In this document: positions 5,280-10,699 of the stretch, piece by piece
Position numbering within the stretch: position 1 is the stretch's first letter
Layout of the letters: the number at the start of each line of letters is the position of its first letter
Assembly (NCBI GenBank): GCA_937891875.1
Contig: CALATR010000756.1
Coordinates: 1-10,699, forward strand
Reading direction: 5' to 3'
Origin: an uncultured Pseudomonadota bacterium
Lineage (GTDB): Bacteria; Myxococcota_A; UBA796; GCA-2862545
Length of the DNA: 10,699 bases
Translations under genes and position numbers: made by a program
The notes under the pieces: model-generated
What the model was told of the DNA's origin: nothing
The model's database searches: none
What the model saw: only the letters and a program-made list of their open reading frames with translations

Positions 5280-6266
5280 ATGCGCGTGACGCACCCGCTG
5301 CTGGCAGCCATCCTGTTGGGGCTCGCCGGCTGTGAAGACAAGGGCGACTGGGAGTCCACCGAGGCCTGCGTGTGGGTGCCCGACGACGGGGTCTGCCCGA
5401 GCGCTGCGGAGGTCGATCAGGACGCGATGTTCCACTCGGCGTGGTGCGACATGGAGGTGAAGTCGGTCGATGGCGCTGGGACGGTGAAGGTCGTCGCCGA
5501 CGTGGACACGGACGCGGATCCGGAGGGCTGCTGCTACCCGGTGACCGCGAGGAACACCGAGCCCGACTGCATCATCGGCCGTCCCTTCTTCGACGACTGC
5601 GATGCTGTCGCGGCCCCGGTGGTCGACGGGCATGGCTGGTCCGGCCCGCTGGACGGTGCGCCCGACGCCGAGCGCGCCCGGATCTGGCTGGACATGGCCC
5701 GCGGAGAGCACGCCTCCATCGCCGCGTTTGCGCGCCTGACCCTGCAGATCATGGCCTTGGGTGCGCCGGCGGACCTGCTCGCAGACGTGCAGCAGGCCGC
5801 CCTGGACGAGGTCGCGCACGCCGAGCTCGCGTTCAGCCTCGCCTCGCGCTTTGCCGGGCGCCCGCTGCGTCCGGGCGCCTTCCCCCTGGGTGACACCCTG
5901 CACCTGCAGGCGGATCCGGCGGATCTGGCCGAGGCGGCGGTGCGGGAGGGGTGCCTTGCGGAGACGGTCGGCGCGTTCCTGGCGCGCGAGGCCGCCCCGC
6001 AGGCGAGCCTGGACGTCGAGCGGGCCGCGCTGGTGCGGATCACGGACGACGAGACCCGGCACGCCGCCCTGTCCTGGCGCCTCGTCGCCTGGCTGCTGGA
6101 GATCGGCGGCGAGGCCGTGCGTGACCGGGTCGAAGCCGCGTTCGCCGAGCCCTTCGGGGTGAGCGATCCCTTTGGCACTGCGGACGAGCTGCTCTGCCGG
6201 CGGGTCCATCAGGAAGTGATCCAGCCGGCGTACCGGGCTCTCATGGCTCGTTCGGTGGCTGCATAG
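5280..6266 (+). CDS. Lipid-anchored ferritin-like di-iron protein, copy 2
   Basis: The product has 328 residues and is a close tandem paralog of the preceding gene. The ATG at 5280 follows GAGGAGGA. The signal peptide ends LAGC (Cys18), with Glu at +2 where the first copy has Ser. The linker is almost absent. The Cys-rich domain keeps six cysteines at 30, 39, 56, 84, 85 and 97 with the same spacing bar two residues, and adds Cys107. The ferritin-like bundle (about 132-280) carries a complete ligand set: Glu143 (EHASIAAF), Glu177 and His180 (DEVAH), Glu228 (CLAETVGAF), and Glu258 and His261 (DETRH). Both copies therefore look active as metal sites. It starts 59 bases after copy 1 and has its own promoter-like sequence. 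Envelope location is firm; the reaction is unknown. Confidence 0.87.
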   Translation: MRVTHPLLAAILLGLAGCEDKGDWESTEACVWVPDDGVCPSAAEVDQDAMFHSAWCDMEVKSVDGAGTVKVVADVDTDADPEGCCYPVTARNTEPDCIIGRPFFDDCDAVAAPVVDGHGWSGPLDGAPDAERARIWLDMARGEHASIAAFARLTLQIMALGAPADLLADVQQAALDEVAHAELAFSLASRFAGRPLRPGAFPLGDTLHLQADPADLAEAAVREGCLAETVGAFLAREAAPQASLDVERAALVRITDDETRHAALSWRLVAWLLEIGGEAVRDRVEAAFAEPFGVSDPFGTADELLCRRVHQEVIQPAYRALMARSVAA

Positions 6267-6279
6267 GGTCGGTCGTACG

Positions 6280-6314
6280 CTGGTCCCGGATCCACCGAGC
6301 GGGGTCTGGACCAG
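6280..6314. promoter_or_regulatory. Inverted repeat upstream of the kinase gene
   Basis: CTGGTCC (6280-6286) and GGACCAG (6308-6314) are perfect complements separated by 21 bases. The dyad lies directly upstream of the TATACT box at 6319 and downstream of the ferritin-like stop at 6266. It could be a regulator site at the kinase promoter or part of a 3'-end structure of the upstream gene; there is no T run. Confidence 0.3.
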
Positions 6315-6318
6315 CCCC

Positions 6319-6324
6319 TATACT
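6319..6324 (+). promoter_or_regulatory. -10 box TATACT immediately before the kinase start
   Basis: TATACT matches the bacterial -10 consensus in five of six positions and is conspicuous in this GC-rich sequence. Only six bases separate it from the ATG at 6331, which places the expected transcription start on the start codon. No Shine-Dalgarno is present (GCGATC precedes the ATG). Together these suggest a leaderless mRNA. A TACGCT at 6276-6281, like the boxes before the ferritin-like genes, is an alternative promoter with a leader. Confidence 0.42.
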
Positions 6325-6330
6325 GCGATC

Positions 6331-9300
6331 ATGGCCGGACCATCCGACAAGGAGAAGCCCACGCTTCTCCCGCCGGTGACGTTGGACCACGCCAGGTGGT
6401 CGCCGTCCGACGGAGTGTTTCTCCCCCGCACCGAGGGTGTGGAGGCTCCGGAGAAGACGGACCCGGCGGTCTCCGTGCCGCGCATGCCGCGAAACGTGAC
6501 GTTAGATGCGCCCAATTCGGAGTCAGCCACCCCGCCGCCCCTGCCGCTCCCGGCGGATCTGGACCACGACCTCCCGCTGCCCCAGGTGCCACGCCGCTAC
6601 GCCGTGCAGGCGCTCCTGGGTCGCGGCGGCATGGGAGCGATCTGGCGGGTGCACGACGCCCGCCTGCGCCGGGACCTGGCCATGAAGGTGATCCTGAACC
6701 AGGTGATCTCCGGCGACGCGTTGACCCGGTTCGCCCAGGAGGCCCAGGTCACGGGCCAGCTGGAGCACCCCAACATCGTGCCGGTGCACGACATGGGACG
6801 GACAGCGGACGGGGCGGTCTACTTCACCATGAAGCTGGTGCGTGGCCGGGCGCTGTCCGCGGTGCTCGCCGAGCGGTGGGCGGGGGTCCGCGGGGGGCAG
6901 CTCTCCTACGAGCGCGTCGTGGTCGAGCTGGTCTCGGTGATGATCCGCGTCTGCGAGGCCATGGCCTTCGCCCACACCCGCGGGGTGGTGCACCGCGACC
7001 TCAAGCCGGACAACGTCATGGTCGGCGAGTTCGGCGAGGTGCAGGTCATGGACTGGGGGCTCGCCCGCCTGCTCGCCAGCGCCGAGGCCGAGGCCGAGCC
7101 GGTGATCTCGGACCGTCAGCTCAACAACCCGACCCGGACCCACTTCGGCCGGGTGGCGGGCACGCCGTCCTACATGGCGCCGGAGCAGGCCCGGGGAGAG
7201 GACGGCATCGGGCCGGCGGCCGACGTGTGGGCGCTCGGCGCGCTGCTCTACGAGGTCCTGTGCGGGCACCGCGCCTTCGATGGCTCGGTCGAGGAGGTGC
7301 TGGTCCAGGTCGCTGACGCCCAGGTGCGCCCGCCGAGCAGCCGGACCGATCAGGCGGTCTCCCGCGAGCTGGAGCAGGTGGTGCTGCGGGCCATGGCGGC
7401 GGATCCGGCGGACCGCTACGCCTCGGCCCAGGCGATGGCGGCGGACCTGACGGCGTGGTCGCAGGGCGATCTGCTCGACTCGGTCCGCTACTCCCAGATC
7501 CAGCGGCTGGGACACGCGGTGCGGCGCCACCGGGCGGTGATCACGGCGGTGTCGCTCACGTCGGTGGTGGCGGTGGTGCTGCTGGGCTGGCTCGCCGTGC
7601 GCTACGTGCAGGACCTCAACGCGGCCCTGGACGTGGCCCAGGACGAGTCGAGCAAGGCGCGGGCGGCAGAGCAGGAAGCTCGGGTGAACCTGGCCGAGTC
7701 GCAGGCGGCCACCGCGGATGCGCTCGTCGGCGCAGAGCGCTTCATGGACGCGCGCCGGCTCTACGAAGAGGCGATGGACGGGCTCGACGCCTTCGGCCAG
7801 CGCACGACGGGGGCGCGGCTCGGGCTGTGGTCGACGGTGCACCTGTCCCGCGGCGCGCTCGGGCACCTGGACGGCGATCTGCTGCTCCACGACGGGCGGC
7901 GGGCGCTGCTGCGGCGCGGGGACATGCTGGAGGAAATCGCACTTCCGACCGGGCAGGTGGTCGGGAACTGGCCGGCGCCGGCGGGGGAGATCCTGCTGGC
8001 GGCGCGGGGGCCCGGAGGCCTGCGGGTGTGGGTCCGCAGCCAGGGCGAGCTGGCGCTGGTGAACGTCGAAGAGGGGCGTTCGCGGCCGCTCTTCCCGGTG
8101 GGCGACGGCATGGAGATCGCCGCCTGGCCCGATCGGGATCTGGTGCTGACCTGGGCGCCGGACCTGAGCGATGCGGGACGGACCATGGCGTGGACCCGGG
8201 GGCCGGACGGTGGCTGGGACTCGCGGCTGTTGTCCGAGGAGCTCATCGTCGGCGCGTGGAACGACGAGCACGCGGTGCTGACCCGGTACGGCCGGCACAG
8301 CGAGCTGTGGGACCTGCGGCGCCTGGAGCCGGTGCGCCGCCTGTCCGACGAGTATGCGCAGGCGGCGTTCAGCCCGGACGGGCGCGCGATCGTCATGCAC
8401 CTGCAGCCCAGCGAGACCCTGCGGGCGGAGGACGTGCTCACGGGCGAGGCGCGCTGGACGGTGCCGTCGGAGGTGCGCACGCCGCGGACGTGGTCCGAGG
8501 ACGGCCGCCTGGTGTTCGTGTCCGGGCTCGACCCGGGGGTGGTCGCGCTGGACGCGCAGACGGGGGCGCGGCGCTATCGCCTGGACGGCGACGCGGGCGC
8601 CATCCGCGGGTTCACCGTGCACGACGGCATCGCCCTGGGGTCGAGTGCGGTGACGGGCACGGACGCGTGGGTGCTCCCGGGGCCGGACGACCTGCCGCTG
8701 GGTCAGGTCGACGCGGACGTGGCCGACCTCATCGAGGTGGACCTCCGCGGCGACCTGCTGGCCTGGGTGGACCCGACGCAGCTCCACCTCCACGACCTGG
8801 TCGCCAACGTCGAGCTGCCGGGGATCCCGCTGCACACCGAGCCGCGCGGGGTCCGGCTGGACGCGGGCGGTGGGCGGGCGTTGGTGGTCGGCTTCGACGG
8901 CAGCGAGATCATCGACCTGCGGACCGGGGCCCGCACCCCGCTGCCGGTGCAGGACGCGACCGCGGGCGCGTGGCTGGGCGACGACGTGGTCGCGGTGGGC
9001 CGACAGGACGGGAGCATCGTCGCGGTGGGCCTCGACGGGGTGGTCCGCTGGGAGTCGCCGCGGGAGGAGGGCGCGCTGCGCTGGGATCTGGTCGTCGACC
9101 GCGCCCGGGGGCGGCTCCTGGCGACGGCGTTCCACACCGGGCGGATCGACGTGCTCGATCCCGACAGCGGGGCGGTCGGCGGGCGCATGGATGCGGGGGC
9201 CGGCGCCTACACCCTGACGGTGGATCCCCAGACCGGGCGGGTGGTGGCTGGCACCTCGGACCGGCTGGCGCTGGTGTTCGGGGCGGACGGCGGGGAGGAG

Positions 9301-9813
9301 CTGCGGCTCGACGCCCACGACGGGCCGGTGCTGGGACAGGCGCTCTCGCCGGACGGCACGCTGCTCGCCACCGCGGATTTTGCCGGTCTGGTGCGGATCT
9401 TCGACCTGTCGGACGGCGGGCGGCTGCTGCGCGCGGACGGGGGGCAGGCCGGCCCTGCGTTCCGGATCTGGTGGCCGGAGCCGGACCGGCTGATCACGGT
9501 GTCCGGGGAGTCGGTGCTGGTGCGCGATCTGACCGTCGCCGACACCCTCGCCGAGGCTCGGACCTGGATGGGTCGCATCGACGTGGCCCCGCTCGAGCGG
9601 GCGCGGGGGCTCGCCCTGCACGGCCTCGACGAGGAGGCGGCCCGGGCGCTGCAGGATGCCCGGGCGCCGGCGCTCGATCGCATGCGGGCCTGGTATCGGG
9701 CGGGGGACGCGACCCGGGCGCGCGAGGCGCTGGGCGAGGTCGACTTCGGGGACGGTCCGGGGGCGGCCGCCCTGTCGGCGGGGTGGCAGACGCTGCTCCA
9801 GCCCCGGGACTGA
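6331..9813 (+). CDS. Hanks-type Ser/Thr protein kinase with membrane segment and beta-propeller
   Basis: The product has 1160 residues. A proline-rich, probably disordered N-terminus (1-89) precedes the kinase domain (about 90-375): P-loop GRGGMG (97-102), Lys119 (AMK), Glu137 in helix C, catalytic HRDLKPDN (221-228), metal-binding DWG (241-243) in place of DFG, GTPSYMAPEQ (277-286) and DVWALG (298-303). All residues needed for catalysis are present, so it should phosphorylate Ser/Thr. One membrane segment (about 402-424) follows, then an Ala/Glu-rich coiled coil (about 427-485). About 510-1075 is a beta-propeller with WD40/YWTD-like blades; the clearest is LSPDGTLLATADFAGLVRIF (1005-1024). 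A short helical tail (1080-1160) is TPR-like. The propeller is predicted to be periplasmic, as in a receptor kinase. Closest pattern: PknB-like kinases of Myxococcota and Planctomycetes. Confidence 0.93.
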   Translation: MAGPSDKEKPTLLPPVTLDHARWSPSDGVFLPRTEGVEAPEKTDPAVSVPRMPRNVTLDAPNSESATPPPLPLPADLDHDLPLPQVPRRYAVQALLGRGGMGAIWRVHDARLRRDLAMKVILNQVISGDALTRFAQEAQVTGQLEHPNIVPVHDMGRTADGAVYFTMKLVRGRALSAVLAERWAGVRGGQLSYERVVVELVSVMIRVCEAMAFAHTRGVVHRDLKPDNVMVGEFGEVQVMDWGLARLLASAEAEAEPVISDRQLNNPTRTHFGRVAGTPSYMAPEQARGEDGIGPAADVWALGALLYEVLCGHRAFDGSVEEVLVQVADAQVRPPSSRTDQAVSRELEQVVLRAMAADPADRYASAQAMAADLTAWSQGDLLDSVRYSQIQRLGHAVRRHRAVITAVSLTSVVAVVLLGWLAVRYVQDLNAALDVAQDESSKARAAEQEARVNLAESQAATADALVGAERFMDARRLYEEAMDGLDAFGQRTTGARLGLWSTVHLSRGALGHLDGDLLLHDGRRALLRRGDMLEEIALPTGQVVGNWPAPAGEILLAARGPGGLRVWVRSQGELALVNVEEGRSRPLFPVGDGMEIAAWPDRDLVLTWAPDLSDAGRTMAWTRGPDGGWDSRLLSEELIVGAWNDEHAVLTRYGRHSELWDLRRLEPVRRLSDEYAQAAFSPDGRAIVMHLQPSETLRAEDVLTGEARWTVPSEVRTPRTWSEDGRLVFVSGLDPGVVALDAQTGARRYRLDGDAGAIRGFTVHDGIALGSSAVTGTDAWVLPGPDDLPLGQVDADVADLIEVDLRGDLLAWVDPTQLHLHDLVANVELPGIPLHTEPRGVRLDAGGGRALVVGFDGSEIIDLRTGARTPLPVQDATAGAWLGDDVVAVGRQDGSIVAVGLDGVVRWESPREEGALRWDLVVDRARGRLLATAFHTGRIDVLDPDSGAVGGRMDAGAGAYTLTVDPQTGRVVAGTSDRLALVFGADGGEELRLDAHDGPVLGQALSPDGTLLATADFAGLVRIFDLSDGGRLLRADGGQAGPAFRIWWPEPDRLITVSGESVLVRDLTVADTLAEARTWMGRIDVAPLERARGLALHGLDEEAARALQDARAPALDRMRAWYRAGDATRAREALGEVDFGDGPGAAALSAGWQTLLQPRD

Positions 9814-9829
9814 CTCGCTCGATGGGGGC

Positions 9830-10699
9830 TCAGGACTTCGAGAGCCGCTCGTCCACCTTCTCCAGCATGTCCGCGACCATGGCGGGCAGGTCGTAGTCGG
9901 GGGACCAGTCCCACTCCTCGCGGGCCGCGCTGTCGTCCATGCAGTCGGGCCAGCTGTCGGCGATCTTCTGCCGGGTGGGCTCGGGCTCGTAGATGATCTC
10001 GAAGCTGGGGAGGTGCTGCTTGATCTCCGCGGCCAGCTCCGCCGGGGTGAAGCTCATGGCGGTGATGTTGAAGGCATTGCGATGCACGAGGCGGGTCGGA
10101 TCGGCGGCCAGGAGCATGCGGACCGCCTTGAGGGCGTCGGGCATGTACATCATGTCGAGCCGCGTGTCTTCTTGGAGGAAGCAGGAGAATCGGCCGTGCT
10201 TCAGCGCGTGGAAGAAGATGTCGACCGCGTAGTCGGTGGTGCCGCCGCCGGGAGGGGCCGCGTACGAGATGAGGCCCGGAAAGCGGACGCCGCGGGTGTC
10301 GACGTCGTAGCGCTTGTAGTAGTAGTCGCAGAGCAGCTCGCCGGTGACCTTGCTGATCCCGTAGATGGTCGACGGTCGCTGCACGGTGTCCTGGGGCGTG
10401 TCGACGTGCGGCGTGCCCGGGCCGAAGGCGGCGATGCTGCTGGGGGTGAAGACGCCGCAGCCGTTCTCGCGGGCGACCTCGAGCACGGCGAACAGGCCGC
10501 CGACGTTGACGTGCCAGGCCAGCTGCGGGCGGGCCTCGCCGGTGGCCGACAGCAGCGCTGCGAGGTGCACGATGCCGTCGAGCTGGTGCTCCTGCACCAC
10601 GCGGGACAGCGCGTCCTTGTCGGTCACGGCCTGCTGAGCACGCTTCTCCGCGTCCTCAACCTTTTTGGCCGCAGATTTGACGTCGACCTCCATCTGCTC
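9830..10699 (-). CDS. tdh: L-threonine 3-dehydrogenase, epimerase (SDR) type; N-terminus lost or replaced at window edge
   Basis: The reading frame is open to the right edge; the only Met in view is at 10693, giving 287 residues. From residue 23 on it is a confident match to the NAD-dependent-epimerase-like threonine dehydrogenases, which oxidise L-threonine to 2-amino-3-oxobutanoate with NAD. Marks are VTDKDALSRVV (23-33), HLAALLSATGE (43-53), the SDR active site with TPSS (83-86) and YGISK (Tyr111, Lys115), PPGGGTTDYAVDIF (147-160), DTRLDMMYMPD (176-186), and DSWPDCMDDSAAREEW (246-261). The first 50-60 residues of the family, including the GxxGxxG NAD-binding loop, are missing. Instead residues 1-22 (EVDVKSAAKKVEDAEKRAQQ) look like an unrelated Ala/Lys/Glu helix with atypical codons (AAA, TCT, GTT). 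It converges on the kinase gene with a 16-base gap. The symbol denotes function; this is not the zinc-type Tdh of E. coli. Confidence 0.85.
   Translation of the reverse strand, partial: EQMEVDVKSAAKKVEDAEKRAQQAVTDKDALSRVVQEHQLDGIVHLAALLSATGEARPQLAWHVNVGGLFAVLEVARENGCGVFTPSSIAAFGPGTPHVDTPQDTVQRPSTIYGISKVTGELLCDYYYKRYDVDTRGVRFPGLISYAAPPGGGTTDYAVDIFFHALKHGRFSCFLQEDTRLDMMYMPDALKAVRMLLAADPTRLVHRNAFNITAMSFTPAELAAEIKQHLPSFEIIYEPEPTRQKIADSWPDCMDDSAAREEWDWSPDYDLPAMVADMLEKVDERLSKS

Noticed and set aside
4503..6209. Reverse-strand open frame of 568 codons opposite the ferritin-like genes
   Set aside because: Antisense shadow: its internal repetition only mirrors the duplication of the two forward genes.
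6376..6513. VTLD repeated in the disordered N-terminus of the kinase (residues 16-19 and 56-59)
   Set aside because: Only four residues recur, with different surroundings; not enough to propose a docking or phosphorylation motif.
7081..7098. GCCGAG repeated three times in the kinase gene
   Set aside because: A short Ala-Glu slippage tract in the activation loop region; it keeps frame and needs no special explanation.
6523..9621. Reverse-strand open frame of 1032 codons opposite the kinase gene
   Set aside because: It is the shadow of a GC-rich coding strand. The product is rich in Arg, His, Pro and Gln with no domain, while the forward frame has unmistakable kinase and propeller motifs.
1..10699. 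tRNA, rRNA, CRISPR arrays, integrase or transposase genes
   Set aside because: I saw no cloverleaf, no regularly spaced repeats and no mobile-element enzyme anywhere in the window.

Overview
The window is a very GC-rich (about 70% by eye) bacterial chromosomal segment. Its coding style points to a myxobacterium-like member of the Myxococcota (old Deltaproteobacteria): many small lipoproteins with Asp/Thr-rich linkers, ferritin-like lipoproteins of a kind I associate with myxobacteria, and a Hanks-type kinase fused to a membrane segment and a beta-propeller. The assignment is inferred from style; no taxonomic marker gene is present.

Layout: 1-61 may hold the last 19 codons of an upstream gene. 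62-663 is non-coding, with an imperfect pair of about 45-base inverted repeats (about 202-247 and 411-454) enclosing a strong hairpin, followed by dyads built on GGTG/CACC half-sites in front of the first gene. 664-3280 is a tight operon of four small paralogous lipoproteins (A1, B1, A2, B2) sharing an eight-cysteine framework; cysteine spacing and motifs show it is an ABAB array. A convergent unknown lipoprotein lies at 3287-4111 (-), and an 8-bp hairpin spans both stop codons. On the other side of its start are two tandem paralogous lipoproteins (4198-5220, 5280-6266) carrying a Cys-rich N-terminal domain and a complete di-iron ferritin-like four-helix bundle. Then comes a 1160-residue Ser/Thr kinase with a transmembrane segment and a C-terminal beta-propeller (6331-9813), which may be leaderless. 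The last gene, 9830 to the right edge (-), is an epimerase-type L-threonine 3-dehydrogenase whose Rossmann N-terminus is replaced by an unrelated helical sequence at the window edge.

How they may work together: seven consecutive genes encode exported lipoproteins, next to a receptor-type kinase whose propeller should face the periplasm. Except for the four-gene operon, nothing shows they are co-transcribed, and a shared envelope role is inference. The threonine dehydrogenase is metabolic and probably unrelated.
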